A stretch of DNA of 33,158 nucleotides from an uncultured Lachnospiraceae bacterium (GTDB lineage Bacteria > Bacillota > Clostridia > Lachnospirales > Lachnospiraceae), in NCBI GenBank assembly GCA_947628045.1, contig CANQYP010000008.1, forward strand, positions 1 to 33,158. Reading direction: 5' to 3'. The notes beneath the pieces are model-generated. The model was not told the DNA's origin. It worked only from the letters and a program-made list of their open reading frames with translations, and did not search any database. A program made the translations under genes and the position numbers. Positions 1-7,888 of the stretch are shown piece after piece (within the stretch, counting starts at the first letter, position 1; the number at the start of each line of letters is the position of its first letter).

Positions 1-2501
1 ATCATTACAAGTAATAATGCACACAGCAGCGGAAACACAGGTATTGTAAATGGAATTTTCATGTAATTCATGGATTGAAAAATAACCCAAGTAATACCCG
101 TCCCGACCGTTAAAGTAATAAGAACAGAACCACCTGCATATAAAAGTCCTTCATGAACCAACAATTTTTTTATTTGTCTCTTTGACATACCGACGCTTTC
201 CATAATGGAAAAAGTCAGTTTTCTGTTCTGCATACTATATGCCATTGTATTGATGTAGTTCAGCATCCCCACCAGTAACAGAAGAAGTGAAATGACGATA
301 CCGGTTTCAAACATACCGCTTTGCGAATCCTGAATCGTTTTCATATCGTCATACTTTGAGATAGAGAGCAGATCATTATGGTATGGATTTGTTTCTATGA
401 TATTTTTGATTTTCTCTTCTGTTTCGGTATCGTAGGAGCGTTTATATTTAATATTTAGGCTTAAAATATATGGTTTTGAGGTTAGTGATTCGAAATAGGT
501 TTCACTTACGATTAAATTTGCCCCAACATTTACGCTTGCTCCATAATAGTCCTCATAGCTGACAGCCCCGATTGTAATTTTCTGTTTTTGATTTTCTATA
601 CCTTGTATTTTTTCCCGCCCCGTAGGGGCATGAGTTACGGGATGCCCTGTGGATACAGAAAACGAAATGTTGTTTCCTATCCATTTTTTTGGTATCTCAA
701 ATCCTGCATACTGCAAAATCGCCGTTTGGCCGTTTAAAAATTCCTGCTTATCCATGATGCCGCCAAGGTTTTCATTTAGATAATCAAATTCTGCTTCATC
801 AATTCCTTTTAGCATTCCATAATATTTCTCAGGATTCCGCTGATACTCTGAAACTACATCAGTGTATGTCAGATAGGGTTTCATTTCTGTATAGCCTTTG
901 ATCCAGAAATCGGAAAAACCGTTTTTCTCATACGGAAAAGTAACAGGAATTCCCTTTACAGCATGGACCTCCGCCACGCCCTCTATTTTCTGTATCTCCG
1001 ACAAAAATGCATTGTCGATTGCCGGCTGCAGGGAAGCGACATCTTCTGTCGTCTGTGTCGCGTTATGTACGATAAAATCCGCATCCCAATAATTCGGGTA
1101 TACGGTTCGTCTGCCCTGACTGTCAATCAGTGTAGTCAGACAAAAAAAAACGATCAGGCTCATTGCAAGGGACAGAAATACAACAGCTGTTCTCTTTTTA
1201 TTATCTTTCAACTGGTCTTTTGCCATTCGCCAGTACAGATTGCCTGTTCTCTTTTTCAGCTGGTCTTTTGCCATGCGCTGGTACAGATTGCTCTGTCTCT
1301 TTTTCCCTACATGGGGCATTGCCATATTTCCCCGATATTTTACGGCTTCTACAGGCGTTACGTCCACGGCGATCTGAATCGGTTTCCTGACGCCGCATAC
1401 GATTGCGGTCACTGTAACGAAAATACTGAACACCAACACTTCCGGATAAAAGTATAAACCTGTATTTCCCATAAAAATTCCTAAAACTTTCACAACATAG
1501 GGCACAAGAAACAGGGAAACGGACATGCCCAAAATGATGCCTGCAAAAATTCCTGTCGCACTAACCATCCATATCTGTTTGCGGATCAATCGGACTAATT
1601 GCTTTTTCGTCATGCCCAACGTCTGCAACAGACCATAGTATCGGATCTTCTCGGAGACCGACAGATAAAGGATATTGTAGATCAGCAAATACGCGCTGAG
1701 GCAGATGATAAGACACAGACCCAACACTGCAAACAATATGGTCAGTGATTTTTCGATGTATTCCGAAGCCTGAAAAACCTGTGTCGAAGATAGTCCCAGG
1801 CTTTCTCTCAACTCTTCAATCGTTTTTCCTGTAACGTAGTTGCTTTTAAACTTCAGCTGTAAAATCCCATCGGATTCCAGATCATAACCTGTCTGTTCAT
1901 AAAAATCTTTTGAAACATAGAAGCTCGCCTTATCCCCACCATAGCCTTTCCAGATACCACTGATCACAAAGTCTGTCGTATGAATACCTGCATTGTCTTC
2001 ATAGGTCAGAGAAAGGCGATCGCCGACTGACAAGGAACTTTTTCCGCAAACTTCAAGAGTTTCTTCTGTGGCTAATAATTCATTTCCGGTTTGCGGATAG
2101 TGCCCGTTCATTTCTGTGATTGCCGGCGCTTTTTGATTTTCCCAGTACGTTTTGTCTCCCCATAAAAAACCGGCGTTGACGCTGTGGTCTGAATCGGAAC
2201 TTTTTACACTCCCGCAATATGCCAGCACCCCAACGCTCTTTATGCCGGAATGATGGATAAGAATCTCTTTTTGATCCTCCGTAAATCCATTCATAACGGC
2301 AACATCATATTCCGAACCATACAGGCGGGTATTTTGTAACCTGCTCAGATCTAAGTATGTCAGTCCAATCGTAAAAATGGAAAAGAGCATAAAAGATGAC
2401 AGCAGGATCGTAAGGAACAAAATCAAAAACTGCCGCTTATTTGTCCGCACTGTATTTTTTGCAAGTTTGTCTATCACGGAACGATTATTGTTTGCAAGCA
2501 T
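1..2501 (-). CDS. FtsX-like ABC transporter permease, 3' end beyond window edge
   Basis: My translation from ATG at 2501 (MLANNNRSVIDKLAKNTVRTNKRQFLILFLTILLSSFMLFSIFTIG...) stays open to base 1. Multiple TM segments, large extracellular domain, adjacent ATPase. Absent from the ORF track because it has no stop inside the window. Confidence 0.88.
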   Translation of the reverse strand, partial: MLANNNRSVIDKLAKNTVRTNKRQFLILFLTILLSSFMLFSIFTIGLTYLDLSRLQNTRLYGSEYDVAVMNGFTEDQKEILIHHSGIKSVGVLAYCGSVKSSDSDHSVNAGFLWGDKTYWENQKAPAITEMNGHYPQTGNELLATEETLEVCGKSSLSVGDRLSLTYEDNAGIHTTDFVISGIWKGYGGDKASFYVSKDFYEQTGYDLESDGILQLKFKSNYVTGKTIEELRESLGLSSTQVFQASEYIEKSLTILFAVLGLCLIICLSAYLLIYNILYLSVSEKIRYYGLLQTLGMTKKQLVRLIRKQIWMVSATGIFAGIILGMSVSLFLVPYVVKVLGIFMGNTGLYFYPEVLVFSIFVTVTAIVCGVRKPIQIAVDVTPVEAVKYRGNMAMPHVGKKRQSNLYQRMAKDQLKKRTGNLYWRMAKDQLKDNKKRTAVVFLSLAMSLIVFFCLTTLIDSQGRRTVYPNYWDADFIVHNATQTTEDVASLQPAIDNAFLSEIQKIEGVAEVHAVKGIPVTFPYEKNGFSDFWIKGYTEMKPYLTYTDVVSEYQRNPEKYYGMLKGIDEAEFDYLNENLGGIMDKQEFLNGQTAILQYAGFEIPKKWIGNNISFSVSTGHPVTHAPTGREKIQGIENQKQKITIGAVSYEDYYGASVNVGANLIVSETYFESLTSKPYILSLNIKYKRSYDTETEEKIKNIIETNPYHNDLLSISKYDDMKTIQDSQSGMFETGIVISLLLLLVGMLNYINTMAYSMQNRKLTFSIMESVGMSKRQIKKLLVHEGLLYAGGSVLITLTVGTGITWVIFQSMNYMKIPFTIPVFPLLCALLLVM

Positions 2502-2506
2502 AAAAA

Positions 2507-3184
2507 TCACTTTCCCCTCATTATTTTTCCATCCTGTAACTGGACCGTTCTGTCCGCCATTTGCGCAATATCCAAATCATGGGTGACCATGATCAGCGTT
2601 TGCTGGTATTTCTCAGCGATCACTTTTAAAAGCCCTATGACATCATGGCTGGCGGAAGTGTCGAGATTTCCGGTCGGCTCATCCGCAAGAAGGATCGCCG
2701 GTTTTGTCGCTAAGGCTCTTGCAATGGCAACCCGCTGCTGCTCCCCACCGGAGAGCATAGATGGAAACATGTCCAGCTTATCTGCAATATGAAGTGTTCT
2801 CACTAATTCTTGAATAAATTCTTTATCAACAACAGCGCCGTCAAGTTCCAATGGAAACGTGATATTGTCATAAACATTTAAATCCGGAATCAAATTATAC
2901 TGTTGAAAAATAAACCCTGCTTTTCTTCTTCGGAAAAGGGCAAGCTGTTCTTCATTCATTTTTGAAAGATCCATGTCATCTACAATCACTGCCCCGGAAG
3001 TAGGTCGATCAAGTCCGCCTATCATATGTAAAAGTGTGCTTTTTCCGCAGCCGGACTTTCCGATAATGGAAACAAATTCCCGTTCTTTTACTTCAAAATC
3101 TATTCTGTCCAAAGCAATTACCGTTTGAGTGCCGACACGATAATGCTTTGATAAAGAAATTGTTTTTACAATTATTTTTTCCAT
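2507..3184 (-). CDS. ABC transporter ATP-binding protein (MacB/BceA-like)
   Basis: Walker A GKSGCGKST, signature LSGGEQQRVAIARAL, Walker B ILLADEPTGNLD. Confidence 0.95.
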   Translation of the reverse strand: MEKIIVKTISLSKHYRVGTQTVIALDRIDFEVKEREFVSIIGKSGCGKSTLLHMIGGLDRPTSGAVIVDDMDLSKMNEEQLALFRRRKAGFIFQQYNLIPDLNVYDNITFPLELDGAVVDKEFIQELVRTLHIADKLDMFPSMLSGGEQQRVAIARALATKPAILLADEPTGNLDTSASHDVIGLLKVIAEKYQQTLIMVTHDLDIAQMADRTVQLQDGKIMRGK

Positions 3185-3322
3185 AACATTCCTTTCTTGT
3201 TATCATCTCGACTGCCGCCTTGATGAATTTTTCCGTTAAACGCCGGCTGACGCAAATGTCATTGGTGCTTTTCTCGTTATCTATCATAAAACAGAAAAAT
3301 CACAAACCGATCACAAAAAGAA

Positions 3323-3344
3323 AAAATCACAAAATTGTGATTTT
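3323..3344 (-). terminator. Rho-independent terminator downstream of the histidine kinase
   Basis: Perfect 10-bp inverted repeat AAAATCACAA-AA-TTGTGATTTT; on the minus strand it is followed by TTTTTTCTTTTT. Confidence 0.7.
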
Positions 3345-3354
3345 CCCACTCGTT

Positions 3355-4275
3355 TCAATTTGGCAGACAAATATGGAAGGTACTTCCTTTTCCCGTTTCT
3401 GATTCCACTTTTATATAGCCGCTTTGCATAGATATGATTTTTCGTGTCAGATATAAACCAATACCGACGCCCTCTGTATCATGAACTTCCGGTTCGCGGT
3501 AAAATCGGTTAAAGATTGTCCCCTGCCTTTCCAAAGGAATCCCTTTTCCTGTATCCGTAATGCTGATCTTTGTAAAAACTTCTTCCCGGCATACAGAAAT
3601 ATAGATATTCCCGTTTTCATCTGTATATTTGACCGCATTATCGAGAACATTAAAAAGCGCTTCCGCTGTCCATTTTTTGTCATGCTCTAACCGGAGTGTT
3701 TCATCATACGCAACATGAATCTGAATGTTCTTCCGGTCCGCCTTTGGAACGATCGCTCCGATTGCCAATGCAAGAGTTTCCGATATAGGACACTCTGATT
3801 TTTCAATTCTAATCGTCCCGCTTTCTAACCTTGAAATTTTTACCATGCTTTGAAGAAGAAAATCCAATTTATCTACCTGCTTACCCATCTTGGCTAAATA
3901 TTCTGCGTTTTCCTGTATATTTGTTCCATCCGAAAGCAATTCCTGATGCAGTTTCATATTTGCAAGAGCCGTCTTCATCTGATGCGAGGTATCCGATACT
4001 AACTCTTTTAGATTCTCTTTTTCCTCGTACAGTTCCTGATTTTTGTGCGTATACAGATCAGAAATACGACACAATTTATCGTATACCCTGCCCCACAGAT
4101 CATCTTGTTTGTATTCTGTTTTGTCTAACCTTTTTCCATTTAATAAATCTTTTAAGCTCGTTTCTAATTTTCCTGTAAAATCATAAATGTCCCGTTTCAG
4201 GCAATGCTCTTTCCATAAAAGACAACAAATGGTCCCCGTCAGTAATAAGATCACCAAGATACAAACTATTTCCAT
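3355..4275 (-). CDS. Sensor histidine kinase
   Basis: DHp motif VSDTSHQMKTALANM, N-box NVLDNAVKYTDENG, G boxes DTGKGIP and GVGIGLYLTRKII. Confidence 0.93.
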   Translation of the reverse strand: MEIVCILVILLLTGTICCLLWKEHCLKRDIYDFTGKLETSLKDLLNGKRLDKTEYKQDDLWGRVYDKLCRISDLYTHKNQELYEEKENLKELVSDTSHQMKTALANMKLHQELLSDGTNIQENAEYLAKMGKQVDKLDFLLQSMVKISRLESGTIRIEKSECPISETLALAIGAIVPKADRKNIQIHVAYDETLRLEHDKKWTAEALFNVLDNAVKYTDENGNIYISVCREEVFTKISITDTGKGIPLERQGTIFNRFYREPEVHDTEGVGIGLYLTRKIISMQSGYIKVESETGKGSTFHICLPN

Positions 4276-4928
4276 ACATACCCCATTCCGTATACGTTTG
4301 AAATATAATGATGCTCCTCTGTTTCTATTTTTTTGCGTAAACGGTTGATATTGACAGCAAGAACGTGTTTATCCAGAAGCTGTATCCCGTCTTCCCACAG
4401 GGAATCCAGCAGAACAGAATAGGTTAATAATTGCCCCTTATGCTCAATCAGTTTTTTCAGAATATGGTATTCTGTATGTGTAACAGGACAAGTGTTTCCT
4501 TCAATCTGTGCAACACCCAACTCAAAATCCACTTTTAAAAATCCATCGTCGTAGATATTTGATTTTTTAATTTCCCTTGAAAGGATAACAGAAATTTTCC
4601 TTAACAGGATCTTCATGGAAAAAGGTTTTGTCACATAATCATCTGCTCCTGTTTCATAACCGTTTAAAACATCTTCTTCCAAATCCCGTGCGGAAAGAAA
4701 CAATACCGATACATTGCTTCGCGCTTTTATCCATCTGCAAAACTCGAATCCGTTGCCATCGGGTAAATTTACATCCAGTATTACCAGATCAAATGTTTGA
4801 CTGGCTGCAAGAAACTGCCCGTCTTTACAGGTCTGCGCATTATAAACACGATAATTCTCCTTTTGTAAAGCGGCGCAGATCGTACGGTTTAATTCTAGAT
4901 CATCTTCAAGTACAAGGATTGTGTAAAT
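4266..4928 (-). CDS. OmpR-family response regulator (start ambiguous: ATT at 4928 or 1-nt frameshift from ATG at 4935)
   Basis: IYTILVLEDDLELN...DLVILDVNLPDGNGFEF...VTKPFSMKILLRKI plus a winged-helix C-terminus. No ATG/GTG/TTG in frame before the mid-receiver TTG at 4703 used by the ORF track. Confidence 0.85.
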   Translation of the reverse strand: MYTILVLEDDLELNRTICAALQKENYRVYNAQTCKDGQFLAASQTFDLVILDVNLPDGNGFEFCRWIKARSNVSVLFLSARDLEEDVLNGYETGADDYVTKPFSMKILLRKISVILSREIKKSNIYDDGFLKVDFELGVAQIEGNTCPVTHTEYHILKKLIEHKGQLLTYSVLLDSLWEDGIQLLDKHVLAVNINRLRKKIETEEHHYISNVYGMGYVWK

Positions 4929-5077
4929 AGGCCATTCCTCCCGCCTAAAAAATATGTATCATTCTAACATGCGGCACTTTTAAAGTAAAGTGGTTCCAAT
5001 CATAGCTGGCGATGAGTCAATCCAATCCACAATCTAGCTGACAAATATAAAATTCAAAATTTAAACGCAAAAAATCT

Positions 5078-5164
5078 GCGCATCAAAAAACCGGAACTCC
5101 TTTTCAGGAATTCCGGCCTTCGACGTTCCCTGCGAGAATCGAACTCACAACTAGCGCTTAGGAG
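5078..5164 (-). repeat. Direct repeat copy 1: 3' half of tRNA-Arg(CCU) (anticodon loop to 3' end) plus terminator; partial tRNA remnant, likely att site
   Basis: About 85/87 identity with 6814-6900, starting exactly at the first base of the anticodon loop; sequence diverges beyond it. Confidence 0.88.
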
Positions 5165-5228
5165 TTCGCCCCAGAGGGGTCAAACTGAGACAAACTAGTA
5201 TGAGACCCGTGCAAAATAATAATAATGA

Positions 5229-5411
5229 TTATATCGCAAAACAATCCACTTCTTCTTTTGTCAGTTCTGCTAATTTTTTTCCCGTCTTTTTCGCATATCT
5301 TGACAGTTCCAAAAGATTAACATGGCAGGATGGCGCGTTCACATAAGGGTTCGGTTTCTCATAATAACCCCTCTGTGTATCTCTTACAAATTTAGGTTTC
5401 GTTCCATTCAT
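5229..5411 (-). CDS. Small hypothetical protein (60 aa)
   Basis: ORF with a strong RBS (GGAGGTGTATCATTATG) downstream of the BRO/DinD-like gene on the same strand. Confidence 0.65.
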   Translation of the reverse strand: MNGTKPKFVRDTQRGYYEKPNPYVNAPSCHVNLLELSRYAKKTGKKLAELTKEEVDCFAI

Positions 5412-5497
5412 AATGATACACCTCCAATAATTTCCTATTTCGCAACAAATTTTTTTATAATCCTTACATTCTGAATTATACCGTTATCCGTTTTAGC

Positions 5498-6340
5498 TCA
5501 TTCAACTGTTTTCGCAACATCATCAATAAGCTTTGCAAAATCTACAGCATTTTTCGAAGTAATAACAGATTTTCCTGTTTCCGCTTCAAGCGCCTGCCGT
5601 GCAATACCCGCCACTCGCCCGCCACGACGGGCAACTTTCTGATTTTCTTCAAAGGTTATTGGTTTTTCCTCTTTAGATATATCTGTAGTGGAAGTTTCCG
5701 CAAGCATATTTAGGACAAGCTCTGTTGTACTCATATTATCACGCAAATTTTGTTTTTTCAATCCTTTGAGCCTCTTATATTCTTGCGTATTCATACCAGA
5801 CCAGGCCCGTGTAATTTCATTCGTTAAAATTGCATATTCTTTTCCTTGTGTAATGCCCCTGTCCTGCCATTCATCGGTCAACTCCTTACGAACCTGAATA
5901 GCCTGTAATCTTTGATTTATCCATTCTCGCGTATAACCTTTTTGCAGATATGTAGCAAGAGCCCGGTCAATTGTCAGCTCAGGGTCAATCGTCTCTTCAA
6001 TACGTTCAGTCCCAACGCGAGCTAACCATGCTTTGAATGGCTCTGCTTTTGATGATGGAATTGATTGGATGAGTCGTAAAAGCTGCTCTATCGTTGCAAC
6101 GTCTGTCATACGTTTTTTTCCGTCAGCAGCAGTCATTTTCAAACCGTGACAGTTTGTCACGGTTTCATTCCCTTCAGCTTTCAACCGCTGTTTTAGCTTA
6201 CGCCAATATGCCTGCGGATCTGCGCTGTCTGTCAATATAGCAACTACATCCACTATCGAAAAAAACCACTCTTCCTGTTCTTCATCCCATGCGGTACGTA
6301 TTTTATTGTCTTCATATAATTGAATTTTGTAATTATCCAT
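5498..6340 (-). CDS. BRO-N domain / DinD-like (phage antirepressor-type) protein
   Basis: N-terminus IQLYEDNKIRTAWDEEQEEWFFSIVDVVAILTDSADPQAYWRKLKQRLK is BRO-N like; C-terminal KRLKGLKKQNLRDNMSTTELVLNMLAET resembles the E. coli DinD motif KGLKKNQKILDHMGSTELAANLFRATQT. Confidence 0.8.
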   Translation of the reverse strand: MDNYKIQLYEDNKIRTAWDEEQEEWFFSIVDVVAILTDSADPQAYWRKLKQRLKAEGNETVTNCHGLKMTAADGKKRMTDVATIEQLLRLIQSIPSSKAEPFKAWLARVGTERIEETIDPELTIDRALATYLQKGYTREWINQRLQAIQVRKELTDEWQDRGITQGKEYAILTNEITRAWSGMNTQEYKRLKGLKKQNLRDNMSTTELVLNMLAETSTTDISKEEKPITFEENQKVARRGGRVAGIARQALEAETGKSVITSKNAVDFAKLIDDVAKTVE

Positions 6341-6375
6341 ATATAATCATTAACCCCTCTTATCACAGCATATTT

Positions 6376-6400
6376 TTGAAGTTCCAATTTGGCACCTCAA
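6376..6400. promoter_or_regulatory. 25-bp imperfect palindrome A, operator-like
   Basis: TTGAAGTTCCAATTTGGCACCTCAA upstream of the BRO/DinD-like gene. Confidence 0.6.
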
Positions 6401-6418
6401 GTTTTATCTATCTTTGTT

Positions 6419-6443
6419 TTGAGGTTGCAATTTGCGACTTCAA
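6419..6443. promoter_or_regulatory. 25-bp imperfect palindrome B, operator-like
   Basis: TTGAGGTTGCAATTTGCGACTTCAA; arms match palindrome A, centres 43 bp apart. Confidence 0.6.
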
Positions 6444-6534
6444 GCATCTTGTCCCAATAAATTCATTGTATCAGACCCCTGAACATATTACCACACAAAT
6501 TTTCTCCACACAGAAAAAGCAAAGCAACCGCCCC

Positions 6535-6813
6535 TTACGCCATTTTAACAACCAGCGTTATAATAGAAACATTCATCACAAATATCCGCATATACCTCTC
6601 CATTCATGAGTCCCATCAGCCTTTTGCATATGAAAAGTCCCAGCCCATTGCCCTGCACCTTGTCCGCATTATTCCCACGATGAAAGCTTTCGAATATCTG
6701 CGGCAGTTCTTTCGTTTCAAGAGTACAGCCTGTATTTGATACTGTGATAAGCTCACAGCCGTCCATTTTATCAAATAACGTGGCTGATTTGTAAATTATA
6801 ATAAAGGAAACCC
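6535..6813 (-). pseudogene. Truncated, frameshifted histidine kinase C-terminal remnant
   Basis: ITVSNTG...LPQIFESFHRGNNADKVQGNGLGLFICKRLMGLMNGEVYADI is HATPase_c-like; 5' part missing. Removing one nt near 6560 restores ...DECFYITLVVKMA*. Confidence 0.75.
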
Positions 6814-6900
6814 GCGCATCAAAAAACCGGAACTCCTTTTCAGGAATTCCGGTCTTTGACGTTCCCTGCGAGAATCGAACTCACAACTAGCGCTTAGGAG
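6814..6900 (-). repeat. Direct repeat copy 2, within the intact tRNA-Arg(CCU) and terminator
   Basis: Pairs with 5078-5164. Confidence 0.88.
6821..6852 (-). terminator. Rho-independent terminator of tRNA-Arg
   Basis: Minus strand CCGGAATTCCTGAAAAGGAGTTCCGGTTTTTT. Confidence 0.85.
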
Positions 6901-6931
6901 GCGCTTATTATATCCATTTAACTAAGGGAAC
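6860..6931 (-). tRNA. tRNA-Arg (anticodon CCU), CCA not encoded
   Basis: GTTCCCTTAGTTAAATGGATATAATAAGCGCCTCCTAAGCGCTAGTTGTGAGTTCGATTCTCGCAGGGAACG; acceptor GTTCCCT/AGGGAAC, anticodon stem AGCGC/GCGCT, loop CTCCTAA, T-loop TTCGATTC. Confidence 0.93.
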
Positions 6932-6997
6932 CTGCCTGTCCCTTTCCGGGACAGCATATAGAGTATACTATAATTTCTCCAAAAACACAAGTGGACA

Positions 6998-7873
6998 TTA
7001 CTCGAAATTCATTCTGCCCTGCAGCCAGATCGTGCCTTTGAAACGTCTGCCGACCTCGGGGTTGCCGAGCAGGTCCGCCTCGTTGATGCAGACGTCAAAT
7101 GTGAGGTCGTTGCACTCGAGATTGATCTGGTATACATTCTCCCGCGTGACTGGGTTGCAGACCCTTGTGTAGTAATTGATGTTTCCCATGATCTGGTACT
7201 GGTCGCACTCGATCCCATACGGCATGAAAAAGGTGTCCACAATGGAATAGAGATCCTCCTCGTAGACTCTCCGCGAGAGCATCGAATAGAGGTCCATATC
7301 CTCGATCGTCAGACTCTCGATCGCCTCCGGATCGCCGTTGCGCGCCGCCGTGATCAGCTGGTTCCTCTGGGCGATGTTCTGCTCGCGCACCTCATCCGGC
7401 TGCTCCACGTCTTTCTTTGCCGGGAGCAGGATCATGCCCTCCGTGGACAGCCCGGACAGCGTCACAGAATTCTTCCTGCAGAAAAGCTGATCCAGAATGC
7501 GCTCCCTCTGGCACTCCGCCGGGTTCTGCAGGTAGAAAATAAGGGAAACTCCCAGTCTTCCGTCCTCGCACACGCCCGCGAAGGAATCCCCGTTCACGCG
7601 CTTTTCGACCGTGACTTCCTCCGTGGTCGTGATACCGCTCCCTCTATAATATGGAAAGTAATATTCTCTGTGGAAACCCTCTCTGTCCAGACTTCCGCAC
7701 AGAATGATCCCCATGTCGGGACCGTATTCCTTCTCCATCTCAACAAAGATGCTGTTCTCATCTCTGGCGATGTTCCTGTGGTCGAAATCGCGGAACACTT
7801 CCCCCAGGAGCTGCTCCGTCTCCGGCTCACTGCCAAGCTTGCTGAAACCAATTGCCCTCAAATATGAATGCAT
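6998..7873 (-). CDS. DUF3881-like hypothetical protein
   Basis: Long ORF MHSYLRAIGFSKLGSEPETEQLLGEVF...; family recalled from Lachnospiraceae, not searched. Confidence 0.7.
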   Translation of the reverse strand: MHSYLRAIGFSKLGSEPETEQLLGEVFRDFDHRNIARDENSIFVEMEKEYGPDMGIILCGSLDREGFHREYYFPYYRGSGITTTEEVTVEKRVNGDSFAGVCEDGRLGVSLIFYLQNPAECQRERILDQLFCRKNSVTLSGLSTEGMILLPAKKDVEQPDEVREQNIAQRNQLITAARNGDPEAIESLTIEDMDLYSMLSRRVYEEDLYSIVDTFFMPYGIECDQYQIMGNINYYTRVCNPVTRENVYQINLECNDLTFDVCINEADLLGNPEVGRRFKGTIWLQGRMNFE

Positions 7874-7888
7874 GATTTCCTCCTACGA

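Noticed and set aside
3971-4010. DHp motif SHQMKTAL lacking the usual Pro after KT
   Set aside because: The phosphoacceptor His and the ATPase boxes are intact; the substitution alone is not enough to claim altered function.
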